Notes: generated by a model not told the origin, from the sequence alone. A DNA stretch of 64,000 nucleotides from Pithys albifrons albifrons (GCF_047495875.1 NC_092459.1:16787795-16851794), one strand, 5' to 3'; shown: positions 1 to 12,380, counted from the first letter of the stretch. Numbers and translations: made by a program.

Positions 1-1533
1 GTGGAGTTAAACCCTGTATAGGCTTTGCATGCAAAGTGGAAGGCAGAGATTGTTGTTGCGCGGTGTCACCTCTGTCCTGGCATTGCCTGTGTCCAGCAGC
101 CTGCCCATGAGGCCATGTTACTGTGGGCTTACTTGGACCCAGCTGGTGCTCCCAAAACCAATGCTCTCCCTAAACTAGCCGTGGGGAGGGCTGAGAAGAG
201 ACAGCAGCAGAAGCAGCTGCTAAACAGCCAGAGCAGTGACCTTCATGTAGCTATTGCTGAGCATTCACTGCCTGGAGCTGAACAACTCGTGTGCCCATTC
301 CTTCCTTCCCTCTTGCACAGACTCTTTGCATCAGCTTTGCTCCATGCCTGTGCTTGCTTATTTCTCTCTTCCATGCTCCTCCTTTTATCTCTTTCAGTGT
401 CTGATCTTGCTACCCTTTTTCCTGTTTAGTTCATCTGTCCGTACCCAGCCACCCATAAATGGACCCAGATGGTAATCACACTTAGTCTGTGTGTGTGCTC
501 ACCCCCTCAGCTGCCTTTTGTCTGCTCTCCCTCTCCAGACTCTCAGCTTTTCTGGCAAGTGCTGTCTGATGCTCCCCACTTGTGCAGTGCGTGCACAATA
601 ATGCCACCATCCGGACTGCTCCACTGGTCTGTGCTAATTAATGAGACAATTAAGGGTGTATTATTTTCAAAGTTTCTATTAATTCATTGTGAAACTATTT
701 CAATATTATGGAAAATACTCTTGTCCTTGAAGTGAGTGTGAAGATATACAAATGTTTTTTAATTTATTGCCATTATTCACTACTTTTAATAATGTACCAG
801 TCACAGTCTGTCATTTCCATCTCCTTTCTGAATGAATGCACCTATTACTCCCACAGTCTAATAGGAATATTAACAGGCTTCTCATAATATATTGCCCTTT
901 CTGGGGCTATACATTTCTTCACTGTACTATTCTTGAAATAAGAAGGGCAAAATTAAGCACACTGTTCAAGTATGCAGTCTTGATCAATTAGCATTGCATA
1001 TTTGCAGTGTATTTTTATGTTGTTCAATATCCTGTTTGATTTTTTCTTTGCTTTACTGTGCAGAGGGCAGGTGTTTCTCTAAGAATATATCATTCTCATG
1101 ATTTCCACTTAAGCTGGGGCAGGATGAATGTTTGAGCCTATAACTCATAAAATATGAAAGGAATTTGTAAAATACACCTGAGTACTGGGAAGGAGCACAG
1201 GAAACAGGGGAGAATCTAAAAAAGACTAACGAATTCTTAGCAGATTCTTGCCTGCAAGTGGGAATAGACAAGTTGGCTTAAGAAAGTAAGCAAATACTGC
1301 AGAATATGTAGAGAAGCATCTTTATGTCTAAAGAAAGAGAATACTGGGATGCATGCTGAAAATAAAATGACAGAATCAAGAGAAACCAGAAAACTCAGGT
1401 GCACTTGTCCTACTAGCCTTTTCTTCTCAGTAGAATTTCTAATGCTCTTATGTTCACAACTTCTGCAATTCCCATTGTCACAGCAACTCTGCTTCCAGGG
1501 AGGCTGGTCATCCCACAGCTTTAATGAGCACTG
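1..1533. other. Unassigned sequence, no gene recognised
   Basis: No family is recognised here. The first ~650 bases are richer in GC and pyrimidine runs than the rest. They hold an open frame of 134 codons (25-429, plus) whose translation is low-complexity Leu/Ser/Cys-rich and matches nothing I know. From ~650 the DNA is AT-rich and featureless. I see no promoter, splice-bounded exon or repeat. Confidence 0.5.
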
Positions 1534-1545
1534 TACTGGGAGTGA
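1534..1545. repeat. Target-site duplication, left copy (composite SINE A)
   Basis: TACTGGGAGTGA here is repeated with one mismatch as TACTGGGGGTGA at 1908-1919, immediately after the 3' end of the SINE. The pair fixes both ends of the element and shows insertion by target-primed reverse transcription. Confidence 0.8.
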
Positions 1546-1907
1546 AGGGCAGTCCTGTGGTGTAAAGGAGACCACTCTGGACTCTCAACCCAAGGACCTG
1601 AGTTCGAGTCTCAGTAGGGACTGTCCCGTGGCAGTTAAAGCCTCCCTGCCATCCAATCCCGTCAGATCTCGGATGCTCAGCAGGGTCAGCCCCAGTTAGT
1701 ACCGGGTGCTGTGACAGTCCCAAGGACTTCACTGACACTGTCCAAGCTCGCTCGGCCGTGGCAAATGGACCTTAGGACTTAAATGGTGGGGCCAGTTCTG
1801 TGCAGGCTGAGCCTCACCTAAAAAATCCACTGTGCAAGCTGGAAGGGCACACCCACATGCGGGATAGCCTTTCCCAAATCTGCGTTCATGAAGTCTGGCC
1901 ATACATA
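1546..1907 (+). mobile_element. Composite tRNA-Gln/5S rRNA SINE, copy A (full length)
   Basis: A 362-bp non-coding retroposon. Positions ~1550-1622 resemble tRNA-Gln: A-box-like TGGTGTAAAGGAG, the anticodon-arm stretch CTCTGGACTCT, and B-box-like GAGTTCGAGTCTC. After a ~35-base linker, ~1655-1717 matches 5S rRNA from about nt 30 (ATCCCGTCAGATCTCGGATG, then GCTCAGCAGGGTC and GTTAGTAC). It then jumps straight to CGGGTGCTGT, so 26 nt containing 5S box C are missing. The remaining ~190 bases are an unrelated body ending CTGGCCATACATA. A 12-bp target-site duplication flanks it (1534-1545 and 1908-1919). The same element lies inverted at 44649-45010. Transcription would have used the tRNA-type A/B boxes. 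The tail lacks the CR1 ATTCTRTG hallmark, so the partner LINE is not CR1; an RTE is my guess. I cannot name the family. Confidence 0.85.
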
Positions 1908-1919
1908 TACTGGGGGTGA
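1908..1919. repeat. Target-site duplication, right copy (composite SINE A)
   Basis: TACTGGGGGTGA, 11 of 12 identical to 1534-1545. It directly follows the CATACATA terminus of the element. Confidence 0.8.
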
Positions 1920-2942
1920 CAGACAGTGCTGCAGCCAGCAAGCAAACCCTTGTTCCCTTTGCCCCTAAGACTGTGGGCCTGACTTCCATCATACACCTGG
2001 GTCCAGAGTTGCAAGACTGCCAATATCAACATGGTTGTTACAATGGCCTTTAAAATGTGTGACTGTCCAAGAAACTGAATGGAATAGGAAAGAAGAACGA
2101 ATTGCAGAAGAGATGTTAGGCTGAGTGTTTTCTGGGTCTGAAGCTTATAAAAAATATACTCACTGCCTACCTCGCCTTTTCCATGCCATTTATTTATCAT
2201 CATTATTAGAGAAATGGTGTGTGTGAAGCGGAAGTAAATCTATATCTGAAAAATATTTCTTTTATGCACCAAATACTTTCTTTATTCAATGTGCCAAACA
2301 TTCCTTTTCTTCCTTAATTCTATTTTGCCTGACAGCCCTTTGAAGGCATTTTTTCCAAGGTATGTGTCTTTTTTTCCCCAAACATCTTATTTTCTCAGAT
2401 TTTTAGTAGTTTGATACCCATTTATTTGGTTTTATACCTATGACCAAATGAATATTGCTGTAATTCTCACGTGATTTGCTTTTTCTTGGTTTCAGTTGAC
2501 TGCATTTGTCAAACCTGTGAATGTTGAGTTCTTTGGAGCAGGTATTTTCTCACTGAATATATGACATATGCTTAAGAGTTATAGTAATCCATAGCATCAT
2601 ATGTGCTTAGAGCAGTGGGATTCTCATCCCTAATGAAATTTGTAGGAGTTGCAAGAACAGCAGCAATATAATAAATAAAACCCACAAATGGTAGTATTCA
2701 GTTCTTTGTTTTTCCTGTTCACAAAATACGGATGTGAAATCTGACAAACTTTGTCAGAGAATTCTCTCTTCTGAACTAAATGGCGTCTGGTTTCCTAGGG
2801 CAGGTCTTTGTATAGTTGCAGCAGTGAGAACATGCCTAACACATGCTGATTTTAGCTTTAATGATGTATTATTCTGTAATACTTACTTGGCATTAGCATG
2901 AGATATGATTGTCAGGAAGCAGTGTTTTCATTAGTTTGCAAC
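1920..2942. other. Unassigned AT-rich sequence
   Basis: No repeat family, exon or RNA gene is recognised. It is AT-rich and otherwise plain. Confidence 0.5.
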
Positions 2943-2944
2943 CT

Positions 2945-3180
2945 AAACACCTGGAGTAAGGCTCACCCTTAGTGAAGAGGGAGTTTGGGAGCCCCTGCTG
3001 GACATACGTAAGTCCATGGGGCCTGGTGGGATGCACCCATGGGTGCTCAGGGAGGCAGCTGATGGCAGTTGGGAGCCACTCTCCATGCCTGGGTTGCAGT
3101 GACTCATGAAGACTGGTGGAAGGCCAGTGCCACTCCTAAGTACAAGAAAGGCAAGAGAGAAGATCCAGGCCACTGCAGTT
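2945..3180 (+). mobile_element. CR1 LINE, internal fragment of the RT reading frame
   Basis: In the plus direction the translation carries the CR1 ORF2 landmarks upstream of the catalytic core. One is a K-S-M-G-P-x-G-M-H-P-x-V-L-R-E block (about 3011-3057). After a frame break comes a DWWKASATPKYKKGKREDPG block (about 3110-3170), which corresponds to the family's 'edW..a.vtp.ykKGkkedPg' segment. The ~40 codons that normally separate the blocks are shortened. Both ends are missing, including the CR1 3' terminus, so this is not an ordinary 5'-truncated insertion but a remnant cut out of an older element. It is non-functional. Confidence 0.75.
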
Positions 3181-4715
3181 CCTCCAGTTTTAAATGTCTT
3201 ATTCGTTCATCTTTGTTTCTTGCTGCTCTAACACCTAAGCTTTTGCAGTAGCTAGGCAAGGTAAAATGTGGCATTAACTGCCTACCTGATGGAAAGGTGA
3301 GGCACAGAAGAGAAAGATTTAATTGCTTTTGGCTCATTAGTTTATAAACACAGATTTTTCACAGCACTTAGAACTGATTATGTCCAAAACATTGTTTCTG
3401 TTGCCATTAGTAGGAGTGTCTGATCCTGTTGTTTCTGCCAGTCACACTGTGTGGTGCCAGGCTTGGAACCAGAGGTGAGGAACACAGCTGGCATCATCTA
3501 CTCGGTGTCTGGTTGCAGTGACCCGACTGCCATGACACGAGGGCTCTGTGGCAGAGACAGAGGCAGCTGCAGTGTCTTCAGGCAGGGTTCAGCTGCCTTA
3601 ACCTTTCTGTTGTGCCTCATTCTGCTCTAGTTCTGATATACCTAGAGGATGATAACCTACTGTTGCCATCAGTTGCTTCATATGCTTGCCTGGTAGTAAT
3701 TAGTGCAGTGGAACAAATGATTCCAGCTTGGCAGATAACCAGTCTTGGCAATGTGAGGCCATATGATCAAATTCTAGGGATTTTTGTTTGCTCAGAAAAC
3801 CAGAAAATATTTTACTACAAAAAAAGCCTTTTAGAAGAATGATCTTAGCTCTGTCATTTTCCAGTCTTTGTGGATTTGAAATTTTAAACTTAATGAAAAC
3901 TTGATTTTTCCATTCTGGACATGGAAAAATCAAACCTACTTCTTAAGAAAGTAGTAACAGTAATCAAAAAAATCTCAATTCTTTAGAAATAGTAACTTTT
4001 TTTTTCTTTTCATAGTCTTTGTAAACCTTATGTTAGTAGATTTGTACTTAGTACATTAGTGTATTACATTTACTTACATAGTACGTTAGAATTAAAGCAT
4101 GCCAGCGTTGTCCCTATTCCTTTTTTAATAATTCCTCTTCATGCAAATGTGAGTTTCATCTATAATAAAACTTAGTTTTGTGATAAGTTATGACATATGG
4201 AGAAGGTCTCAAAATGACATACAAAAGCCAACTTGAAATCACAAATTGCCAGTAGGTTTCCCCTGGAAACTTATTTATATCAAAGAAATATCAGACCTTG
4301 TTCAAACCTTTTTTTCCTGAGATGAGAAAGTTTTACCATGTTTGTTATCAACTGCTTATGACTTAGTCTAATGCCCTTATACAGTCTTATACCATCGAAA
4401 TTCTTCAGAGTTTTATATGTTGGTCATATTACTGACCAGAGTAAACCAATTGTGCAGAATTACAAAAGCAGATAAGTTACAGAGTATTTTGACTTCTGTT
4501 TGTTTAAGCAATACACTTCAAGCAGTGCTATGTCTAGATGTATATATATAACTCTCAGAAAGTAGGGAAAATTGTTTGGTGTGAATTGGTGCATTTTAGT
4601 TCTAAAGTCTGTTACTACTTTTTTTTTCTCTTTCCATGTCTGTCTCTTTCTCCTGACTATTTATTTAGCCAGTGTAAATGACTAGAAAGAAGCAAAGAGT
4701 GAATAGTACCCTTCT
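3181..4715. other. Unassigned AT-rich sequence
   Basis: Nothing recognised. A slightly GC-richer patch at ~3430-3600 has no identifiable exon. The rest is AT-rich with short homopolymers. Confidence 0.5.
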
Positions 4716-4721
4716 GTGAAA

Positions 4722-5113
4722 GGACTGGAGAAGAGGAGGCTCAGAGGTGACCTCATCACTGTCTATAACTACCTGAAAGGAAGTTCTAGCCAGGTAGGGG
4801 TTGATCTCTTCTCCCAGGCACTCAGCAATAGAACAAGGGGGCACGGGCTTAAGCTCTGCCAGGGGAAATTTCAGTTGGAGATCAGAAAAAACTTCTTTCC
4901 AGAGAGAGTAATCAGGCATTGGAATGGCCTGCCCAGAGAGGTGGTGGATTCACCATCCCTGGAGGTTTTTAAACTGAGATTGGACATGGCACTGAGTGGC
5001 ATGATCTGGTCAATGGACTGGAGTTGGGCCAGGAGTTGGACTTGATGATCTTGGAGGTCTTTTCCAACTCAATTGATGCTGTGATTCTGTGATTCTATTC
5101 TATGATTCTATGA
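4722..5113 (+). mobile_element. CR1 LINE 3' end, 5'-truncated
   Basis: Starts at CTGGAGAAGAGGAGGCTCAG and runs to the CR1 3' terminus: TTGGACTTGATGATCTTGGA, then TTTTCCAACTC and a GATTCTATG-type tail near 5083-5113. The last ~106 codons of ORF2 remain open to the stop codon at ~5043: RGDL, YNYLK, LFSQ, NRTRG, then [10 protein letters not shown]. It belongs to the same subfamily as the minus-strand copy at 12883-13262. By hand count the two translated ends differ at about 17 of 106 residues. The reverse-transcriptase and endonuclease regions are absent, so it is immobile. Confidence 0.95.
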
Positions 5114-5355
5114 CTGTCAAGTCTATCTGGGGAACAGAGAAGTGATGAAATAGGTGAGGTGGGTGGGAGCTTCTTCAGCCTTTAAGTACCTGCTGGGTTG
5201 AGAGCAGCACAGTGGACATGGTGACTCAAGATGGGATAGTCCTAGAGAGTCAGTGTAGCGCTCTATGAAGCCACGCTGTGCTCATGTGGGTTGTGGTGGG
5301 AAAAGCCAAGGCAGGCAGAGAGAGGGAGTGGTTAACCCCAGAGATTTCATATATA

Positions 5356-5358
<3 letters not shown>
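5114..5358. other. Unassigned spacer
   Basis: Short single-copy-looking stretch between the CR1 tail and the GT microsatellite. Nothing is recognised in it. Confidence 0.5.

Positions 5359-5408
<50 letters not shown>
5359..5408 (+). repeat. (GT)25 microsatellite
   Basis: Uninterrupted GT dinucleotide run of 50 bases preceded by ATATAT. Perfect arrays of this length are usually length-polymorphic. Open frames across it encode only His/Thr or Cys/Val runs and are not genes. Confidence 0.98.
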
Positions 5409-5411
<3 letters not shown>

Positions 5412-8400
5412 AACAAAGGGACCCTTGTGAACACGTGGGGTCTGTGGAGTAGCACTGGAAGAAGGAAACACAAAGCACCCCAAAACACTGGATACTTGCT
5501 GGAATCAGCAAAGAGAAGCTTATAAGACAGAAGAATCTCTTTATGCTAGGAGAGACAAATAATTTAGTTTGCTGAGTTTATGTAAGAAGCCTTAATTGTG
5601 TGTAGTTGTGTGTATGTGCCTCTGAAAGGTCATTTTGGGGTGGGGTTTTGTATGATGAATAGAGTATGTAATTCACAGCTCTGTTATGTTTAGTGTATAT
5701 TGTAAATTTGCTGTATCATGTTGGCAGCAGAGCTTCTGAATCTGAGAAGGAGCCAGGTAGTTCAAACAACAGGAATGGAAAGCCAAACAAACCATCATAG
5801 CACAAAAATGTACAAATCAGGCTGATAGCTTCACAGCTACATACCAATAACAACCAGAAGAAAATCTCAGGAAGCCTGAAAGAGCAACATGTAACTTGTG
5901 CATGTAAACAGAGGGTGAGATCCTTTACATTGAAAGTATTTTTTTAATGTGTCAATAACAATAAATGACAATATGTGACACACTAGCAACAGTAGAGCTG
6001 TAAGACTAATTCTCATTCCACTCTATCCCTTCAGTTTTGATTTTGTGTTAACATTACAGAAATTTATTTAAATTTTGATTTTTATTTTTCTTATCTTAGA
6101 GTGTAATTTGGATAACCAATGGAGCTACTCCTATGAGTTAGTATAATGCAGTGGGGAATTGTCCCTTGTGCTACAGGTTTTTTTCCAGAAAAGAAACATC
6201 AAAGATAGTCAAAAGTTCAGGTTCAGTGTAAGGCTACCAACTGTGCATCCTGGGGCTATGAGGTATTTGCTTTCTGATGTATTTGTGGGAATGCCAAACA
6301 AAGAGGAGCTGCTCTCTCTTACATGATTTGAGCAGACTATATGACAAGCAGCAAGTAAGGCAAGCAGGCTACTGGGTGCACATTCATCCATGAGAAGACT
6401 GTAATGCTGGATTGCACCATGCTTTTAATGACCAAAGCTAGTCTATATGAATGACATTCGTAGAAAAACAGATTTAAAAAGGAAGAGACAAAAAATCAGA
6501 ATACAGCAAGCGCTGTTATTAGTGGACAAATGTGAAACAGGTCTAATTCCATTTGAAGTTACTTTTAAAGTAAGATGATTGTCACATCTTCCATATGCTT
6601 CCTCACTCCCCAAAATGCACACACAACAGGTAGGGTGATTTTCTAATTTATACACATTTGCTATAAATGTCTGGCTTCAGTAAAGTGAGTCATAGTGACG
6701 TCAGAAGAAAATTGTTTTTTTTTTAATGTCTATGTCTTTACAAAGTCAAATAAAAAGCATCCTGGCTCCCTGTCTGCCCCGAGGGCAAATGACAGAGCAT
6801 GGCTTACATCCATGTGGCTAAAGTTTCTCTTCACTGAAACATGTCAGTGTTGCCTGTATTGCATATTGGAAATCATCCCAGGCTTGCCTTACCCTCCTAA
6901 CTGTGCCCAGGTGTTGCCTGAAAGAATCCTAGTTCCCTGACACAAATCAGTGCCGAGGTGTGCACCAGCAATTAAGTACTGTGGACAGCTGCATGCCGTG
7001 GTGCCCTGGCCCTGTTTACCAGGCCATGTCTGCAAAGGAAGCTTCTGGCACAATTAAACTGTTAAACTGCTTGGATACCAATTGGCTGGATCTTTATAGG
7101 ACTAACTGTACAGTGAAGGGAATTGAGGGTAATCCTTTCAGTCTGGATGTCATAATAATAATAGTAGTGTTCTGGAATAAATAAATACCTCAAAGACTGT
7201 AATGTTCAGCCATGCCATATCTCCATACTCTATTAGAAAAGTGCATATTCAGTGGCAGTTTCATGTCTTAATTATTTTCATTTCCTCACTTCCTGTGCCC
7301 AGTTCTCTTCCATAGAATTGCAACTATTGTTTATTAGCCAGCATTTCCTATAGATGTATGAAGTAAGTTTAACCAGTTTCTCTATAAAAAAAGCAGTGAC
7401 TGCTACTTTTAATTTTTTTAGTCTTTTCTTGCTTCCAAGATAGACATCTCTGGGCTTACATTGCAAACATACATAAGAAGGACTTTTCAACTGCTTTCCT
7501 CCTTCTTCCAGGGGTAGGAGACACTTGGCAGCCCCAGCTAAGTCAAAACTTTCCTCTGCAGCAGTCTGTTCAATGTAAGAATGACCAAGTGGTTCAATAA
7601 ATTCTTCATCAGAAAAAGAAGACAGTTGGACTATGGAACCTTATGGTACAGAAGAAAATTTCCCAGCCTGAATATTCAATAACTTTACTTTGCCCCTGAG
7701 AATGCATATATTTTAGCACAGCAAGGCATACTTATGTTCAGCCTACACTGCTGCAACAATCACACGTAGAGGATTTGCAGGTAAAAGATTAAATCAGCCT
7801 GTGGAACACCTGTATTGCTGTCAAACCTTATGCCAGGAACAAAGGTATGTCCAAGGCAGAACCTGGAATGCATGCTTTTTTGTTCTGATTTTCCTTTTGG
7901 AAGCTAAATGGAAATTACATTGAGATGTATTGAGATAGGAGAGGATGCAGTGTGATTGTTACATCTTCTCTTTTAGACTCTTAATAAGCAAGCTAATTAC
8001 TTACTCTGATTCCACACACACTGTGGTGGGGGCAAATCTATTTGGATGCTGATGCCAATGAACATGTATTTGTGTGTTGTGGATCACAGTCACAGCCATG
8101 CTGAATTGAAGGCTTATCTGCCACTAGTGCTAAGACGGAGGCTTTATGTAGCACACAGGGCTTTTGCAAGCTACCTGGGAAGCTGAACACATAGTTTTAG
8201 ACTTTGGGAAGAAAAAGATAATCTTTGGATATGATTTGTTAGAGTCTCTTGCCACTAATAGAAAGCTTATGGGAAAACTTAAAAGCAGGAGACTGACACC
8301 CCATAGATACAGAGTAAGAAAATTGAGTGTTAATATTCTTTTCACTATATATTTTATAATAATTAATCTTTGAAAATAATTTTTCTGTAAAAGAGTCATC

Positions 8401-11400
8401 CTGTAGGTTCTTAACTTGACTTGTGTGGAATCAAATCTCTATGACTCAGTAAGAGACAAATAAGATGAATTGCTTGTCCTAAATAATAAACAAAAGATCT
8501 TTAGGGCCTTCTCTTCCCTGTGGGTATCTATTCTGAGCATTCTTAGTAGAAATTAGTGACATTAGTGATTAATAACTGACAATGTACTTAGAACAATGCT
8601 TTAAAACCTGCCACATTAGTTTCAGATTTGAAATCCTTAAAATAGCAAGATTTCTGAAGTAATGGGTTCTCAGATCAAACACCTGCCTTTCATAGGACAA
8701 AAGGAGCTTTGCTGAATGTTGAAAGATGCAAGAAGGACTCGTAATCAATTATATAATATTTTTTGAGATAGTGAAAATCGTCCCTGAACATCTTTATAAG
8801 AGGAATAAGAAATAACTGGATAATTTTTTTAAAATAACTTTTATTAATGACAGTAGTGGATGTCTTTAATAAACTCTGTTTTAGTTCAAAATGCATTTTT
8901 GCTAATGTTTGTTTAGTATTACCTACAAAAGGGGTTTGTGCTGTTCTTCCTCTCCCTGAGAAAGTTACTTTAAATGGAAGTAATTGCACTGTTCATGTTT
9001 AGGTTTAATTTAAAAATCTGTTGTGTATTTGGCCATTTGAATGACTCCTTCAAGAAATTAGAGACTGGTCTTTGAGATTGCATTCACTGTATGAGGTGAG
9101 ATCCATATTTTGTATAGAAAACAGGTAAGTTACCTTGATTATTAGTTGCCATACTTACAGCTTGCTAGCTTTATTGTGGTCTTCAGGCAGATTAGCTCCC
9201 TGTAAAAGCTGTGAGCTTTTTATTTGCATGGCCCAAAGATACTAAAACATTAAAAGCAAAGGAAAATTATTCTTTGAAACTTCCCACTGTCTGTCAGTCA
9301 AGATTTTTAAAGTTCCTCATTTTTAAGTGACAAGCAGAATGTATTTACCATTAAAACTATAAATCAGGTGTTTCCCAAGGTTGGATTATTCTTAATTTTT
9401 GCTGATCCTGTGATATGGTTACCGAGTGATCTGGAGGGAGTGAAGGAAACAAACGCTTTCATTACTGCTGCTTCCCAAGATGATGGGGAGATGCAGAATT
9501 CTTGCATGGAAGCACACCCTCTTAAGACATATCTGCCTGTGTGACTATTCATCAAAATATTTTAAAAATACCTTCTTTATCATATTTGATGGCAGAAGAT
9601 GAGTGGGAAAGAGAGAGGCCACAAAATCTTACTTTTAAATAAGAAATGCAGATGAAAATGAGTGGAGAAAGATACTGCTTAACTCTCTTTTTTTAGTCCT
9701 TTCTTTTTCTGTACATTTTGATTAATTGCCTTTCTTTTTTCATAATTTCTTCTAGCTTTTTGTTGCTTATGATAGCCATTACCCTCTCTTGCTCTCCTAG
9801 TAGCAACTTACAGTAAGAACATACAATATATCATTTCCTTGGGTGTAGCCAGGAATACACCTGAATTGAGCAGCTGGAAAGCTCAACAGCAAACAATTAT
9901 CATGGCCACTTTAAAAGTCTCTGCAATCCATTGTAACTTCAAGTCAGATGGAGAGAATTTATCCCCGTGGGAAAAAAAAAAACCCAACATTTTCCCCAGG
10001 CTCTTTCTCAGAAATTTTGGCCCATTTTTTACAAGACCTGAATTGCTGCAATGGTCATCATCTCAGATTGATGTATAAAAACCCAACAGCTGTAGCTGAT
10101 AGCTTTGGAACTCTTCATTTACTTAGTAGATGGGAGTTAAGTTCTTTTGAAAATATGGCATCAAGATTATAACAACATTTTATAAAAAAATAGATCTGAG
10201 TTGCAATTGTGTAAGGATCTCTAGTTTCTGACTAGTTGTTAGTGTTTGTGACAGATCTGTGTTGGAGAACAGAAAGCTGGGAATGATTTTATATGAAGAG
10301 GAATCGCTGCTGAATAAATCAAAACTAATATCAATTGCTTTTCCAGTCACAAGAACACCATTTCCTCAAAAAGGCTTTTCTTTTAAACAGGACTTCACTT
10401 TACTGTTTCCCCACACCACAAGAAACATTTGAAATGTTTCCAGAAAAAGCAGGTGTACACTAAAGGCTTCGTACCATCAGCTTTCAGCATGTAAACTGTG
10501 TTCTCTCAGTAAAACTAATCACATGATACCAAGCATAATAGTGATACTGGGACCTACTTGGGCTGGCAAAACTGAATAGAAATCAGACTGATCACTTGTT
10601 TGGGACCTGTTCCAATTTTATTTGGATGAAAATCAGCTTTCTGAAAACCATTCCTCTTTGCTCTCTATCTATTCCCTCCAACCCTGTTCCCTCAAAAAAA
10701 AAAAAGATATTAAAATCACTTATTTAATCATGTATTTAGGCATTCAAAAGAGATTGTTTGTAACCTACTTTTTTTCTTTTTCTTTTGGACTGCCTCAGTG
10801 GAGGTACTTGTAATAGAAATGCTGCTTCATCTCTCTGTGGGACCGGTGTCTTTCATCTGCTTTTACAAATGAGACTAAGCTTGTAGGCTTTAGGACTTCC
10901 AATATCTTAAAATTAAGATATTCTGGTCTGTGTGAACTCAAGGATACTATGGTGATGGCTTGAGCCTTGGGGCTGTCCATACTGTCCTAAGCCCTAAAGG
11001 TCGTGTCTGGTCTGCTGTTGCCAACTTTATGCCTTCCACAGAGATGGCTGCAACTGGTTGTTTTGGTATCCCTGTAATTGGAGGAATTCAGCAATCTAGC
11101 AGCATGAAAGCCTCAATATAAATGTAATGATTGTCAATTACTGTAAATTGTTATTATTATTCAGCTTATTAGCCCAATATTAAAATACAGGATGTTGCAT
11201 TTGCAAAATACAATATGGGAGAGAGACTTAAAAAATCTATTTGCAGTCCATGTAATTCATTAATGAGATTGTATGTTTTGACCTAATAGACAACTTTAGC
11301 AATTGCCTTAAAATATTGGTGCATGTGGGAAATATAAAATATGGGATAAAAGTGAGTTAGAGATACAAAGCCTAGAAAGCTTGGAAAAGAGGTGCCCATT

Positions 11401-11880
11401 GACTTACCTTCCCACCCCCAAACCCAGATCCTGCTTCTTTGACATGTCTTGAAAACAGTACAAGAATAAGAGCACAACGAAGGTTGAAAGAGGCTGATAA
11501 CCCAAACCTACAGCAAAATCTGCAGTGGGAAACAGAGGTGCAAACTTTATCTGTTTGTATGACAAAGCTGTGGGCATCAAGGAGCAAAAGAGCAAAACAC
11601 TTATTCTTGTGACAGCCTGAAGATGTTATTCATGGCAATTCTTGGATGCCATAATCCTGGTAACAGCAGTTTATGATGTGGAAAATACTTCCTCATCTTC
11701 ATGCTTTCTGACTTCTCTGTAATAAATTGCTATTACCAGGTCCTAAATAGGGAGTAAACAAATTCAGCTGTCAACTAATACGGCTCTGATTGCCAGTGTC
11801 TTTGGGAGTTTCTGACCATTTGGAATTATCAGAGGAAAAGAAACTGCTTTATGAGCTGATAAAAACCTGTTTGACAAACC
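5409..11880. other. Long AT-rich single-copy stretch, no gene recognised
   Basis: About 6.5 kb without a recognisable exon, RNA gene or transposon. Short A runs occur at ~9969-9980 and ~10696-10707. Positions ~6770-7120 are less AT-rich than the surroundings but show no convincing exon. Open frames are all below 100 codons, in keeping with chance. Confidence 0.5.
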
Positions 11881-11899
11881 TTAGTCTTTGATGAAGGGT

Positions 11900-12380
11900 A
11901 CTGTGAAGCTCTTGTGCAGGCCCTGAGTGCCCCAACAACCCTGGCAGCCCTGCCTGGTCTACCCCCAGCCTTCCTCACCTGCCATGGGCCCCGCACTGTG
12001 GAGCCTGACCTGGGCAGGGTAGTGCCTTGCTCCCATGGGGGTGCTATGGCACCTGCCCTTGCCGCAACCCCAGAACTTGTCCCAGGAGTCTTCAACTCCA
12101 AGTCCTGCAGGACACTACAGCCAACCCACAGAGCAGGGGTCATAGCCCTGCAAGCTTCTCTAACACACCTGTGCCCACAACCAACTCTGCACCCTGAACC
12201 CTTGAGGGGTGACTGAGTGGGGTATGGGAAGCTTTTAGTCAGATGTCCCTACCCTTTTCAGCTCTCAGTTCACGGTGCTAAACTGTGGACTGGTCACCCT
12301 GAAACAGGTGACCCTGGCCTCCTGAACATTGTCAGCACTGTGTTGAAGCATGGACTGTATCAGGACTAGAATCTAAGAAA
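11900..12380. other. GC-rich patch of unknown origin
   Basis: Markedly richer in C and G than its AT-rich surroundings, especially 11915-12200. It contains overlapping open frames of about 100 codons on both strands (11914-12216 plus; 11829-12143 minus), which GC-rich DNA gives by chance. Translations are Pro/Leu/Ala-rich without recognisable motifs, and CpG is sparse. It may be an unrecognised transposon or LTR piece. Confidence 0.35.

Noticed and set aside
25..429. 134-codon frame at the window start
   Set aside because: Low-complexity Leu/Ser/Cys-rich product without motifs in a pyrimidine-rich stretch.
1550..1622. tRNA-Gln gene
   Set aside because: The tRNA-like stretch is the head of a 362-bp SINE with target-site duplications. 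The anticodon and acceptor arms are mismatched and the same sequence recurs at 44649-45010.
1655..1717. 5S rRNA gene
   Set aside because: Only part of 5S is present, with 26 nt missing, embedded in a retroposon.
5250..5525. Frames encoding poly-His/Thr and poly-Cys/Val
   Set aside because: Produced by the GT microsatellite at 5359-5408.
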